Shown here: positions 10,092 to 22,858 of the stretch, in pieces
How positions within the stretch are numbered: position 1 is the stretch's first letter
How the letters are laid out: the number at the start of each line of letters is the position of its first letter
From: Tomocerus qinae
Lineage: Eukaryota; Arthropoda; Collembola; Entomobryomorpha; Tomoceridae
DNA: 64,000 bases
NCBI GenBank assembly: GCA_020055645.1
Contig: CM034546.1
Span: forward strand, 56,730,001-56,794,000
Direction of reading: 5' to 3'
Notes under the pieces: generated by a model
What the model saw: only the letters and a program-made list of their open reading frames with translations
What the model was told of the DNA's origin: nothing
Database searches by the model: none
Position numbers and translations under genes: made by a program

Positions 10092-12889
10092 CTACACAAA
10101 TCTGGAGGTGAACACCACTTTGTGAGGAATTGGTGAAAGCGCCAGGCCATTGACATAACCAAGTAGGGGAAATGGCTCATTTGGGTCAAACTCAACTTTA
10201 AACGACTTGAATAATGTCACCGTAAACAAAAATAATTCGTTCCTAGCTAAAGATTCTCCTGGACAAACCCTTCTTCCAATACAGAAAGGAATTATTTCCT
10301 GGTGGTTAATTATTTCTGTTTCATCTTCATTCAAAAATCGTTCAGGTCGAAATATCTCAGGATCTCCCCAAATGTCCTGGTCGTGTGCAATTCCGTATTG
10401 ATTGGCAATCACCAAAGTTCCTTTTGGAATAAAATACTCATGAAAATTGACATCTTCAGTAGCCTCATGAAATGCACCGACAGGTACTATTGAAGAATAT
10501 CGCAGAACTTCTGTTATCACTGCTTCGACAAAAAGCATTCTGAAATTTGATATTTGAAATCAAATGAATTTAGGTAATGAATGCATGCGTTAGTTGTAAT
10601 TTGTATTATAAACACTTCAAGTAAGTTAACAGTTTTCTTTATCCAGGATAGTAATAATTTCGTTTAATGAAATTTAAATGAAATTGGACTTACTTTTTTC
10701 GATCTTTCAGTATAGACATTTGTCCCGGTTGCAGTTCTTTCGAAATATTATTATAAAGCTTTTCTTGTATGTTTGGATGATGGGCCATTAAAAATACAAG
10801 CCATCTCAATGTGGTCGAAACTGTCTCAGTCCCACCCAGATAGATATGGTAAAGACTGTGTTGCAAACTTTCCTCTAACCATTCAGATATTAAGATTTAC
10901 CAATACATAAAATTATATAGCTAGGGAAACGTGCTATTTCTTATAATCATTCGTACCTCCAGTTTTTCCATAAAATGATGAATTTTTATCGGTTGTTGTT
11001 CCAATTTTTTGTAAGAAACTGTCAGTGAAATCTCTTTGAATTCCTTCTTGATAAGTTTCCTTGTGGCGGTCAATGATTTCCTGAATAAAGGTCATAGCTG
11101 GGTGTACATCAGCCATAAATTTATTATAGCCTGATATATTTGGGAACATTCTTGATAATTTTGGAAAATAAAGGAATATTCCTTGAATTGCCAAAGAAGA
11201 AGCAAACCTTAAATAAAAATACATTGTTTAATGTATGACAGTCTTTCTATGACCGCTCTATTACCACCATAAAGTAAGAAAATTTTTTTATTTGCAAATA
11301 GCACGAGTATTTTAAACTTTAAAAAATAATTTCTACTTTTATTATTTACCTGTCCAAATGTTCTATTAGTTTTATAAATTTTGAATCCGTCTCTGCATAT
11401 GTTTCTCCTGTAAGGATACTCCACAATGAATTTAATGTCCTTGCATGGAATACGTGTTTAGTGGATATTGAAAGACCGCATTTTTTAGTTAAATCTTTAA
11501 TCAATTCATTTGCTTCGTGCAAAATTAAACTCTCCATTGCCACTCCATTACGTATTCCAGATCCAATATACGAGGAAGCAAAACGACGTTGTTCTTGCCA
11601 ATGTTTCCCAGAAGTGCTTATTATTCCTAAGTAGAAACATATACACAACAATTTAACAGACAGGAACAAAATTAAATAATAGTATTTACAAACATCTCAC
11701 AAACCTCTGTATATTCCAGTTTCTTTTGTTGCATGACTAATAAACTCGGGTCGACCACTTAAAGCAGGCAAATTAAATGCTTCTTTAATAAGCGATTGCT
11801 TATTAATAAACACTGCTCTATAAGTTTTAATATATTATAATAAATATTTCTTTCTGCTTAATACGTCGATATATATATATTAGTAGTTGACTTGAAGGAA
11901 TACACACAATGGCTTTAAAAGACTAGATTGAGAGGATTATCTGTTGCCATAATTACATGATAATTGCTAAACGGTAACAGTTAGAGTCATGTCGATAAAA
12001 AGTAATTTAATTAACTTAGAAATATTATTATAATCTGACAACCAAAGCATCTTTATTAAAAATAAACGTAGAAAGGGACGCCCATGGAATTCCGTCGGTA
12101 TTCGATTTGTATGTATGTCCGTATCGTTTTGTAATGCGGAAGGACTAGACTACCAGCACTGATTTTGTTTTACATTTCAACACACTTGAGAATCAAAAGT
12201 TGGTCTACTAAATAATCAACGGTCTATTATGAAATTCTGACAATCCGAAATTGCTAGAAATTTACTTATTTTAACATTTTTCTAGGACGCTTTATTTGCT
12301 AGGTTTTAACTATATAGTATTGCAATAAAAGCGAAACTTTTAAAAGTGAATTTATGTAATATTTTTTGAATATAAATTCCGATTTTAATAAAATTTTAAA
12401 ACTAAGCTGATTAAAATACTTTTGATCGATGAAACTAGTATCCTCTCTGAAGCAATTCCGTTTCTTAATTATCATGTATGACCACTAGTCTGAGAGAGCC
12501 ATTATATCCCTCCCAGTCTCCTATTCACAGTACTTATACTTAAACATACATTCGGTACTGATTTCATGTATAGATTACTTAAATATATGCGTACCTTTTA
12601 TGGAAAAGATTAAGACCTATTATATCGCCGTATTTTTTCTTCATTTTCAGTACCGTTTTATGAGGTTCTAAACCAACCTGAATAACATTACCTATGAAAG
12701 GCCAACTAAACGGGCCTTTAGATGCAATGAATTAATTAATAAATGTATTTTTAAGTGTTTAGGATTAGAATGACATTTTCAATATAATTGTAATTATTAC
12801 TTACCGGGAGGAAAATTCTTAGGCCTACTTTTAAAACACACTAAATAGCAAAATGCCAAAAGAAACAGAAATGTTAATAATTGTAACAT
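10092..12889 (-). CDS. Cytochrome P450 copy C (intact, type II C terminus)
   Basis: Exons: 12805-12889, 12595-12715, 11705-11817, 11350-11626, 10957-11207, 10694-10874 and 10092-10539, giving 491 aa. The N terminus reads MLQLLTFLFLLAFCYLV then KSRPKNFPPG. The I helix has GGTETV, the K helix EVLR, and the heme loop is FCIGRRVCPG. Exon 6 ends in a Lys codon where the sisters have Arg, still with a good GTAAGT donor. The C terminus is the SPIPHKVVFTSRF type (type II), shared with G, H and J, as is the AATAAA-containing 3' flank. Intron 2 is 777 nt instead of about 100 because it holds a decayed Helitron copy. Confidence 0.95.
12050..12314 (+). mobile_element. Decayed short Helitron in intron 2 of P450 C
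   Basis: It starts TCTTTATTAAAAATAAA after an A. It is alignable by eye over its length with the complete copy at 31758-32014, including CATGGAATTC near the start and CATTTTTCTAG near the end. Its hairpin is eroded and the CTRR end is not clean. Confidence 0.6.
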
Positions 12890-13020
12890 AATGCGTAATT
12901 TAATTTCAATTCCTATAGAAGAAAATGTTTGCTTTCCACACTCCTTGCTTTTGCTTTATAATGAGAACAATATCACGTGCATCATTCCAGAATGCTAAGA
13001 ATGAAGGACAACTAAAACTA
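12890..13020 (-). promoter_or_regulatory. Promoter-like block of P450 C
   Basis: TGAAGGACAA at 13002-13011 lies 113 nt upstream of the ATG. CACGTGC lies nearby at about 12974. A MITE is inserted 9 nt further upstream at 13021. Confidence 0.5.
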
Positions 13021-13263
13021 GAGAGTTGCATGGGTTGACTTTTTACGACTCAAGCCCTCCGGTGCCCGTATTGAGTTTGAGAAATCGGTGGGTATCCCCC
13101 CGCGGTCATCATCAATTCAATGTAGCCTGCCCGAGCCAGGTAAAAATTTTTTTATCATCCTGAGCCCGCCTGAGACCTTAAAATACTTTTAAATGCGGCC
13201 CCAACCAGCCCAAACTTGTACTGGTCGAAACCCGTAAAGAAAATTCGAGCCCGTGCAACTCTC
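13021..13263. mobile_element. TA-flanked MITE upstream of P450 C
   Basis: The inverted ends are GAGAGTTGCATGGGTT and AGCCCGTGCAACTCTC, with TA on both sides (13019-13020 and 13264-13265). This fits a Tc1/mariner-type non-autonomous element. The interior is GC-richer than the surroundings and has no ORF. Confidence 0.75.
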
Positions 13264-13907
13264 TAACTGAAACTAAAATGTTCTCGAATTAAACACCCTG
13301 GCAAGTAATTGTATGAGTCGCTTCTACATTGCAGCGGTGTCACGCAAGGGCGTTTATATTTACAGAGATTTTAAATGGATCTGCTAATTGGAAAGGATGC
13401 ATTTGTTGAGCACACTGTGCTAGGCTTGCTCCTGGTAAACTTCCCATTGATTAAAATATACATAAAGCGTTAATAGTAATAGTCAACACATCATTCACAT
13501 CAAGAGGTATTAAAACCTGTTGCAATGCAAGTAAAAAACGTACAAGCTATAACTTATTTTTGTTTTTTGTTTACACATGAATATGTCGTAGACTGGGAGG
13601 GAAAGGTGACTGGGAGGGATATAATATCCCTCTCCGACTAGGCAGGGAGAGATAGCTCTGTACCGCTAGCGGTACCGAGCCATGAGGTTTCCGACTGGGA
13701 GGAATATGTCGTAAACGATTGATATGAATGATTCTATGTGTATAAGTGCCACAAATGTCGCAGATTTTAGGTTACTCTTATATTTATTCATTGTAATCAT
13801 TATTTTCTATAATATTCATTAATATTAAGTATATTGCACTGCACTTTTTGAATCAGTCATAATAAAATCATAAATTATTAAGTCAAGATTGACAGTCAAA
13901 TAGTTAA
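13264..13907. other. Intergenic with short GC-rich repeats
   Basis: ACTGGGAGG recurs three times between about 13590 and 13705 around a CCGCTAGCGG palindrome. It is otherwise AT-rich with no gene recognised. Confidence 0.4.
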
Positions 13908-15062
13908 GTGACAGCCTAGGCTGCGAGAGGTTCCTCTCAAAGCCTAGGTTTTGAGAGGACGGCATGGCAGGCTCTGAGAGCACGGTCATAGTTCGGATAA
14001 GAATGAGACAACATGGAACATTTTTGGTGTGTAACTTGTAACTGCAACTTGAAATAACTTATTTTTACTAGTCAAAGCGAAATTATCATTATTAACAGGT
14101 CAGGTTATTGCTTGATACTCAGATTATATCATTAAAAGTGACATTAATTAAGACTTTTAACGCATTATTTCAATGCATTTCAGGGCAAATATATTCAATC
14201 ACCAATTAGTCGTTATTTTTACAGGTACAGATATACGCACGTGACAATTTATTCCACATAGAACATTCGATAGGACAGATTAACACTGGCTCATTACATT
14301 ACATATTATACCTCAGGTTCACCATGTGGGTGTGCAGAATACACCCACATGATATGTAGAAAACATATCATGTGGGTGTATTCTGTAAAAATAACGACTA
14401 ATAAGTGATTGAATATTTTTGCCTTGCCATTTCTTTCTATATGGAATACTGAAACAAAGAATGAACTGAACAAGGTATTGCACTATTTTGTGGGATGAAT
14501 AAAACGGAATTTGCCTCAATTTTTGGTTGTTTTTGGGATTTTACCCACTATTCCTGTTATGGTACATATGACTGTATAACCCACATGATAGTGTTCTCTA
14601 AATCTCTCCGAATGTCAAAGTAGGTATCACACGACTTTGTACGACGGACAAAACGAAAGTTACGTCAAATTTTAATTTTTTAATCCTTCTCCTATAGTCA
14701 GGAGTTGAGACCAATTTTGCCCATTCGCCAAGTCGATCTGTCTTTTGACACCTAGAATGCGTGAAAAATGTTTAAACGGATTATGCAATTCCGTTCGAAA
14801 GTTATCGTGCTTACTAATAGACAGACAGATTGGTCATTCCTATAAAGCAGCTGCCGCCACTTAATAACCTGAAATGTTAATAATGATAATTTCGCTTTGA
14901 CTAGTAAAAAAATAAGTTATTTCAAGTTGCAGTTACAAGTTACACACCAAAAATGTTCCATGTTGTCTCATTCTTATCCGAACTGACCGTCCTCTCAGAG
15001 CCTGCCATGCCGTCCTCTCAAAACCTAGGCTTTGAGAGGAACCTCGCAGCCTAGGCTGTCAC
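13908..15062. mobile_element. Large foldback element with about 190-bp inverted arms
   Basis: The left arm begins GTGACAGCCTAGGCTGCGAG and the right arm ends in its inverse, CAGCCTAGGCTGTCAC. The arms (about 13908-14100 and 14868-15062) are nearly identical, with small indels. A nested inverted repeat sits inside at about 14160-14420, with a CACCCACATGATATG hairpin at its centre. No transposase is seen and the target duplication is not clear. Confidence 0.7.
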
Positions 15063-15272
15063 GGTGACAGCCCATGTCCTCTCATGGCCTACGACATATA
15101 CACCTAAATTTATACATAATAATTTTAGGGTTATCTTCATTAATCAAATTGAGTGGATGGAGTGACCACCTATAAAGCGATTACAGCTTTTATAATAATG
15201 TATTTCAATTGATTTACGGCTACTCTAATTTGTAATTCATAGCTTTATTATTATATAATCTAGAGTCTAAAC

Positions 15273-17521
15273 CAGCGATGTAAAAGAAGCTATCAAAAAG
15301 TGGCCAGTACAAGATTAAACGAGTGCAGTAACCAGAAGGCAGGGATGTGAGGGCAATTGGCGTAGTAATAGAACCCTTTCGAGGTGGTTAGATAAAAAAA
15401 TGCCCCTCTCAGTATATAAAAAATAAAACTTACTACAAAATTTTGAAATCAAGTACTTTGTAGTAAAAAAATATGCTGATTTCGAAAAAAGAAGCCGTTT
15501 TCAGAAAAAATCGAAATTGTGGGTGTGGCTACCAAACCCGTCTAGTCAATTTGATGGCATTAGGCCCATAGGTACCAATTTGAAATTTCAAAAACGCTAA
15601 TGTCGTAATAATTAATCATTGATCCAAAACATGAGAAAAAGGGGAGGGGCAACCACACCCATTTGGTGAAAATAGTTGTATTTTACTACCAATTAGGATT
15701 TTGAAGTTTCAAAACATGCTGATTTCAAATAAATTAGTCATTTTTACCAAATCTGAGAAGTGGGTGGGGCGATTCCACCCATTTTCTAATATCTATGCAA
15801 ATCAGCTGTCAAATTCTATTTCGAGGTTTTGGAACATGCTGATTTCGAATAAATTAGTCATTTTTACCAAATCTGAGAAGTGGGTGTGGCCGGACTACCT
15901 ATTTTCAAATATCTACACAATAAGATTTACAAATTTTATTTTAAGGTTTTCAAACATGCTGATTTCGAATAAATTAGTCATTTAAACGAAATTCAAAAAG
16001 TGGGTGGGGCCAACATACCTTTTTCTAATATCTATACAATTAAGCTGTCAAATTCTGTTTTGAGGTTTTTAAACATGTTGATTTCGAACAAATTAGTCAT
16101 TTTTACCAAATCTGAGAAATGGGTGGGGCCAGCCAACTCATTTTCTAATATCTCTGCAAATAAGCTGTCAAATTCTATTTTGAGGTTTTGGAACATGCTG
16201 ATTTCGAATAAAGTAGTCATTTTAACCAAATCTGAGAAGTGGGTGGGGCCAGCCTACCTATTTTCTAATATCTATACAATTAGAATTACAAATTTTATTT
16301 TAAGGTCTTCAAACATAGCGATTTCGAATAAATTAGTCATTTTAACGAAATTCGAAAAGTGGGTGGGGCCAGCTTACTAATCTTCTATTATCCATACAAT
16401 TAGATTTACAAATTTTATTTTAAGGTGTTCAAACATACTGAAAAATAGATGGTTTGATTGTTGGAATAGAAAACAAAAGACCCACTACTCACACGCCGTT
16501 CATTAAAAATAGATTAGATACCCAAATGTTTCATCGTTCATAACCCATACAAAATCTACGGAGTATGACAAAAGAAGAATTTAATGTGTTTTAAACGCAC
16601 ATTCAAAAATTAAATTTTAGGAATGGAGTGATTGTACAGATATTAGAAAATGTATGGAGTTGCCCCACCCAATTTTCGACTTTCATTAAAATGACTAATT
16701 TATTTATTTTTCAGTATGTTTGAACACCTTAAAATAAAATTTGTAAATCTAATTGTATGGATAATAGAAGATTAGTAAGCTGGCCCCACCCACTTTTCGA
16801 ATTTCGTTAAAATGACTAATTTATTCGAAATCTCCATGTTTGAAGACCTTAAAATAAAATTTGTAATTCTAATTGTATAGATATTAGAAAATAGGTAGGC
16901 TGGCCCCACCCATTTTCTCAGATTTGGTAAAAATGACTAATATATTCGAAATCAGCATGTTCCAAAACCTCAAAATAGAATTTGACAGCTGATTTGCATA
17001 GATATTAGAAAATGGGTGGAATCGCCCCACCCACTTCTCAGATTTGGTAAAAATGACTAATTTATTCGAAATCAGCATGTTTTGAAACTTCAAAATCCTA
17101 ATTGGTAGTAAAATACAACTATTTTCACCAAATGGGTGTGGTTGCCCCTCCCCTTTTTCTCATGTTTTGGATCAATGATTAATTATTACGACATTAGCGT
17201 TTTTGAAATTTCAAATTGGTACCTATGGGCCTAATGCCATCAAATTGACTAGACGGGTTTGGTAGCCACACCCACAATTTCGATTTTTTCTGAAAACGGC
17301 TTCTTTTTTCGAAATCAGCATATTTTTTTACTACAAAGTACTTGATTTCAAAATTTTGTAGTAAGTTTTATTTTTTATATACTGAGAGGGGCATTTTTTT
17401 ATCTAACCACCTCGAAAGGGTTCTATTACTACGCCAATTGCCCTCACATCCCTGCCTTCTGGTTACTGCACTCGTTTAATCTTGTACTGGCCACTTTTTG
17501 ATAGCTTCTTTTACATCGCTG
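15273..17521. mobile_element. Non-autonomous hAT foldback, 2.25 kb
   Basis: The ends are CAGCGATGTAAAAGAAGC and its inverse, and the perfect 8-bp duplication GTCTAAAC flanks it (15265-15272 and 17522-17529), which is typical of hAT. The outermost arms of about 560 bp are almost perfectly inverted. Further in, the left arm holds about six tandem units of about 118 bp (each with AATTAGTCATTT and GTGGGTGGGGCC) and the right arm fewer. Reading frames here come from these repeats and are not genes. The near identity of the arms suggests a recent insertion or ongoing arm homogenisation. Confidence 0.88.
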
Positions 17522-17529
17522 GTCTAAAC

Positions 17530-19099
17530 CAGTTTTTCTTCGTTGATGAGAAACACGAGAAGGCTGAAGTAAAAAAGTTGAAAGGTATCTACATAATATA
17601 TGTATTATGTAGATCTTCCTGGTTGATGGTGTATAGTAATAGTATGAATGTTGAAACTCTCTGTACCCAAAACACACGACCTAAGAGAGTAGACGAGGAG
17701 AAGTAACGGCTACACAATTTTTTTATATCCAACATCATTATAGTGTATTCATATTAATTTGTGAAGGTACATGGTACTTGTCACCAACTGAACGCTGGAT
17801 ACGGTCTTATAATCTGCTCTTCATCAAGAAGAAAATCAATACGAAGACCAACAAAGGAGGGACTATTGTTTGTCAATGAAAATTGTCTTTCTTAGATTTT
17901 TTGGGTGGAGACAATTCAGAGTTTAGACCGTTTTACCCGTTTTGCTTCTTTTGCCCAGGTGGGAGGGCAAAATGTAAAACAGCTGGGTGAAATACATAGA
18001 ACCCTGTCTCTGATGCTTGAATTGTAATTAAATTTATTTCAATTTTCTAAAGTCGCATTACTGTCATGTCTAAATATGTTTACTCTGAAAATAAAAATTT
18101 GTTTTTATTCTAATTGAAACTTAGTCACGAAATTTATTGCATTATAGTTAGCACTATCAATTTATACAGTCTGCGTTACCAACGTACACAAACCTTCTGC
18201 ACCTTATTTTCGTATCATTTATTTTGAACATGCCTTAATGCCTTTAAAAGCAATATAAATGATTGGCACATTGTGTTACACGTATCCATATTATATTATC
18301 TTTAATGTCTAATTTTATTGTTATAAGCATATGCGGGGGTAGCAATATGTTTTATCTTTTAAGATATGACCTTGTATCGTAGAAAAATCCTTCTTGGGCA
18401 ATAACCACACTATACTAGTTTTTCTCTGTTACTCATACATCATTGAATAATGCAAAACGAGTTTTGTATTCATTACCTAATTCATCTTGTACTTCTGCTT
18501 GCGTACGAGACCTCAACAATGTGTACATTATAGTGAGTCTAATTAAGTGCAGATAGGTATCTATATAATAATAGCTGCACAAATGTCCTTTAACATCAAG
18601 ATACGACTTTCAAATTTTTACTGCATGGGCACATCATAGTCAGAACCCCAAATTTCGAGTTTCAAAACGATATCTTTCAAAGAAATCGTTTTATGATTTT
18701 TTGAATTTCGAATTTTAACATTGAAGGAGTGGGAGAAAACGCTCCGATCTGTCACGCTTTGTTCAAATACTCCTCCTACAGTTTTCATCCGATCTTTACC
18801 AAACTTCTTCCTGACCTACTCGACTTAATGATGAAGACGGTAGCCACTCCAGTTTTTTATTTTTTAGTAGAAAATATTTTGCCAGTGAATTTCAAAAATT
18901 TGACAAAATCCTACTCTTTAAGCAGTCAGGCCTCCGCCATGTAAAGGGATTAGTGTTCCTTTCACCTCGAACGGAGCGACCGCAGCGGGGTCAAACTATT
19001 AATAGCAAGGCAAGGTTTATTTAGTCAGTATTATTTGGTTGTGGATTGTATAGGTTGACTTGACTTGACATAGGATTGGTTAATAATTGTAACGGGGTA
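17530..19099. other. Intergenic with a duplicated flank segment
   Basis: About 18000-18560 is recognisably similar to 31380-32570, and part of it to 52600-52800 (for example GTTTACTCTGAAAATAAAAA). That last region is the 3' flank of the small secreted-protein gene, so a segmental copy without the gene lies here. I see no credible gene. Confidence 0.5.
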
Positions 19100-20160
19100 G
19101 GTAGAAAATAGATAGAAACAACGAGGACGATTAAAATAATGATAGCTAATTAAAATAATAGAGCTACTTAAAATGAAGAGGTGAAAATGACGTGAATATT
19201 TAAGATGACAGGAATATTTAAAATAAAGAAATTATTTAAAATGGCAGGAATGTTTAAAATGGCGAGAATTTTTAAAATGACGAAATTTTTTAAAATGACG
19301 TTTATAGATTTAAAACAACGGGGTTATTCAAAATGAAAGGATGATTCTAAACGACAAAATTATTTAAAACAACGGGGTTATTTAAAATGACATCTATTTA
19401 AAATGTGAGGTCATTTACAATGACACTTATTTAAAATGTGGGGTAATTTGCCATGACGTCTATTTAAAATGACGGGGTCATTTAGATGACGTGTATTTAA
19501 AATGACGGGGTCATTTAAATGACGACTATTTAAAATGACGGGGTCATTTAAATGACGTCTATTTAAAATCACGGGGTCATTTAAATGACGTCTATTTAAA
19601 ATCACAGGGTCATTTAAATGATGTCTATTTAAAATCACAGGGTCATTTAAATGATGTCTATTTAAAATGACGGGGTCATTTACAATGACGTCTATTTAAA
19701 ATCACGGGGTCATTTACAATGACGTCTATTTAAAATCACGGGGTCATTTACAATGACGTCTATTTAAAATAAATGGCGGGGTCATTTACAATGACGTCTA
19801 TTTAAAATCACGGGGTCATTTACAATGACGTCTATTTAAAATCACGGGGTCATTTACAATGACGTCTATTTAAAATAAATGGCGGGGTCATTTACAATGA
19901 CGTCTGTTTAAATTAAATGGCGGGGTCATTTACAATGACGTCTATTTAAAATGACGGGGTCATTGGCAATGACGTCTATTTAAAATGACGGGGTCATTTG
20001 CAATGACGTCTATTTTAAATGGCGGGGATATTTAAAATGATAGGTTTATTTAAAATGACGTCTATTTACAATGATGGGGTTATGTAAAATGACGTCTATT
20101 TACAATGATGTGGTAATGTAAAATGACGCGGGTGATGTAAATTGACGGGGGGATTTAAAA
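19100..20160. repeat. Minisatellite of about 34-bp TGACGTCTATTTAAAAT units
   Basis: Roughly 25 or more units combine TGACGTCTATTTAAAAT with CACGGGGTCATTTACAA. They are most regular between 19440 and 20000. Each unit carries TGACGT, a palindromic CRE-like core, probably by chance of repeat amplification. A Helitron-like end follows at 20367-20394, matching the arrangement at 411-1666. Confidence 0.85.
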
Positions 20161-20366
20161 TTATATATTATGTCCATATAATATGAATGATATAATAAAA
20201 ATCAGGCGCTGATGAAAGGACTTCAAACTTTAATTTCGCTGTTTAGTTAAATGATGCTGAATTTGGTTCACTATTATTATGTTGATTCGATAAGTATTGT
20301 ATTTGGTTCCCCGTACGTAGGATGTTGTAGCAATGCAGCAAGCAAGGCAAGGGGTTACCCATTTTT

Positions 20367-20394
20367 CCCGTTCGGAGAACGGGCCTATTTCTAG
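20367..20394 (+). mobile_element. Helitron-like 3' terminus
   Basis: A CCCGTTC-GGA-GAACGGG hairpin, then CCTATTTCTAG, then T. This matches the Helitron 3' rule (hairpin, short spacer, CTRR, host T). The minisatellite upstream would be its body; the TC start is not identified. Confidence 0.65.
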
Positions 20395-20502
20395 TTGTAA
20401 TGTATTTGACTAATACATAAACAACAGGTAATTCAAATAATTTAACCAGAAGGAAACTGATTTTTTAAGGTTAATAAAGTAAAAATATTTATTAGATATA
20501 AT

Positions 20503-22682
20503 TCAGTAATCTCTTGAGGAAAATATCACTTTATGATTGACAGGTGAAAGAACTGCTCCACTTTCATATTGTATCAATGGAATTGGCTCATTTGAGTCGA
20601 ACTCAACTTTAAAGGACTTGAATAATATCACTGTGAATAGAAATAATTGGCCTCTAGCTAAAGATTCTCCAGGACAAACTCTTCTTCCAATACCGAAAGG
20701 AAATATTTCCCGGTGGTTAATTATTTCTGTTTCATCTTCATTCAAAAATCGTTCAGGTCGAAATATCTCAGGATCTCCCCAAACTTCTGGATCGTGTGCG
20801 ATTCCGTACTGATTAGCAGTCACCAAAGTGCCTTTTGGAATAAAATATCCATGAAAATGGACATCTTCAGTAGCTTCGTGGAAGACGCCTACAGGTAGTA
20901 TTGAAGAATATCGAAGAACTTCTGTTATTACTGCTTCAACGAAAGGCAATCTGAAATTTGATAATTGAAAACAAGCCAACTTATGTAATGCGATATAATT
21001 ATTATCAAAAATGTCATTGTGTGGAAATTAACAGTCAATTTATAAAGATTATAACGGATGACAAAATTTACAGCCATTCCACCGTGGTTAGGGTAAGTTT
21101 TATTTTTTGGTTAGGTGCAGTTGCACAATACACTTAATATATATATGGAAGTGGCTGTGGAATGGCGGTGTACGTTGTTGATCCCCATTATAACAATTTC
21201 GTTTAAATTCAAATGAATTTACCTCTTTCGATCTTGCAGTAAAGGCATTTGTCCTGGTTGCAGTTCTTTCGAAATATTATTATGCAGCTTTTCTTGTATT
21301 TTTGGATGATGGGCCATTAGAAATGCAAGCCATCTCAGTGTGGTGGAAACCGTCTCAACCCCACCCACGTAGAGATGATAAAGACTATGTTGCAAACTTT
21401 CCTCTAACAATTAAGATATCGACCATTAACATTACAATAATGTAGTTAACTAAAACGTGTGATTTGTAAATCATTCATACCTCCAATTTTTCCATAAAAT
21501 GATGAATTTTTGTCTGTAGTTGTTCCAATTTTTTGTAAGAAGCTATCAGTGAAATCTCTTTGAACTTCTTCTTGATAAGTTTCCTTGTGGCTGTCAATGA
21601 TTCCTTGAATAAATGTCAAAGTTGGGTGTACATCCTCCATAAACTTCTTGTAGCCTGATATATTAGGAAACATTCTTGAAAACTTAGGAAAATAAACGAA
21701 TATTCCTTGAATTGCCACATTAGACGTACACCTACAATAAAATATATTGTCTCACTGCCCAATTGAATTGTGAAAAGCACATGTAGTTAGAGTATAAAAA
21801 GTTTGAAGAGTTTGAACATTTTAACTTTTTGAATTATACCTGTACGTATGTTCCATTAGTTTTATAAATTTTGGATCCATCTCTTCATATGTTTCTCCAG
21901 TAAGGATATTCCACATTGAATTTAATGTCCTTGCGTTGAAAACATGTTTAGTGGATATTGAAAGGCCGCATTTCGTAGCTAGCTCTTTAACTAATTCATT
22001 TGCTTCGTGCAAAATTAAACTTTCCATTGCCACTCCATTACGTACTCCCGATCCAATGTACGAGAAAGCAAAACGACGTTGTTCTTGCCAATGTTTTCCA
22101 GAAGTGCTTATTATTCCTAAGTACATGTAAACAGAATTAATAGACAGGAACAACATCAAAGAATATTATTTACAAACGTCACAAACCTCTGTATACTCCA
22201 GCTTCTTTTGTAGCAAGACTAATTAACTCAGGTCGACCGCCTAAAGCAGGCAAACTAAATGCTTCTTTAATGAGGGCTTGGTTATTAATAAACACTGCTC
22301 TATAATTTGGATAATAATAAATAACATTTTCAGTTTAATGTATTTATTTATATTGATTTTGTGTAATAGATTAGGCAAACTTATGTGTACCTTTTATGTA
22401 AAAGATTAAGACCTATTACATCTCCATATTTTTCCTTCATTTTTAGTACCGATTTATGAGGTTCCAAACCAACCTGAAAAATATTTCCTACAACAGGCCA
22501 ACTAAATGGCCCTTTTAACGCAGTAAATTAAAATTTTATGTATTTTTCCATTGTATCAAAACATATAAAATAAATAATTATAATTATTAGTTCTTACCGG
22601 GAGGAAAATTCTTTGGTCTTCTTTTAAAAAACACTAAATATAAAAAAGCCACGAAAGACAGAAAAGTTAATAATTCCAACAT
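20503..22682 (-). CDS. Cytochrome P450 copy D (intact, type I C terminus)
   Basis: Exons: 22598-22682, 22391-22511, 22187-22299, 21840-22116, 21481-21731, 21223-21403 and 20503-20950, giving 491 aa. N terminus MLELLTFLSFVAFLYLVFF then KRRPKNFPPG. The I helix reads GGVETV where most sisters have GGTETV. The K helix is EVLR and the heme loop FGIGRRVCPG. A reverse-strand AATAAA lies only about 10 nt beyond the stop (20488-20493). A Mutator-like element is inserted about 175 nt upstream of the ATG. Confidence 0.95.
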
Positions 22683-22858
22683 ATTGCGTAATTTAATATC
22701 AACTATTACAGAAGAAACTGTTTGCTTCCCACACTCACTGCCTTTGCTTAATACACTAAAACCAAATAGCACATACATCATTCAAGAAGCTTAAGGATGA
22801 AGGTTGAAGGACAACTGGAACTAGAATTTTTTTCTTTGTGTTGGAATGTATGGACAAT
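22683..22858 (-). promoter_or_regulatory. Promoter-like block of P450 D
   Basis: TGAAGGACAA at 22805-22814 lies 123 nt upstream of the ATG. The TATA-like element is diverged (TTAATACACT, plus strand). The block ends at the target duplication of the Mutator-like insertion. Confidence 0.5.

Noticed and set aside
15701-17093. Several repetitive frames containing NMLISNKLVI in both directions
   Set aside because: They come from the tandem units in the arms of the hAT foldback and mirror each other on the two strands.
18729-18944. 71-aa plus-strand frame
   Set aside because: No family resemblance, splice sites or flanking signals were recognised; its length is within chance expectation.
19440-20000. 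Regular repeats resembling a CRISPR array
   Set aside because: There are no unique spacers; the whole unit repeats.
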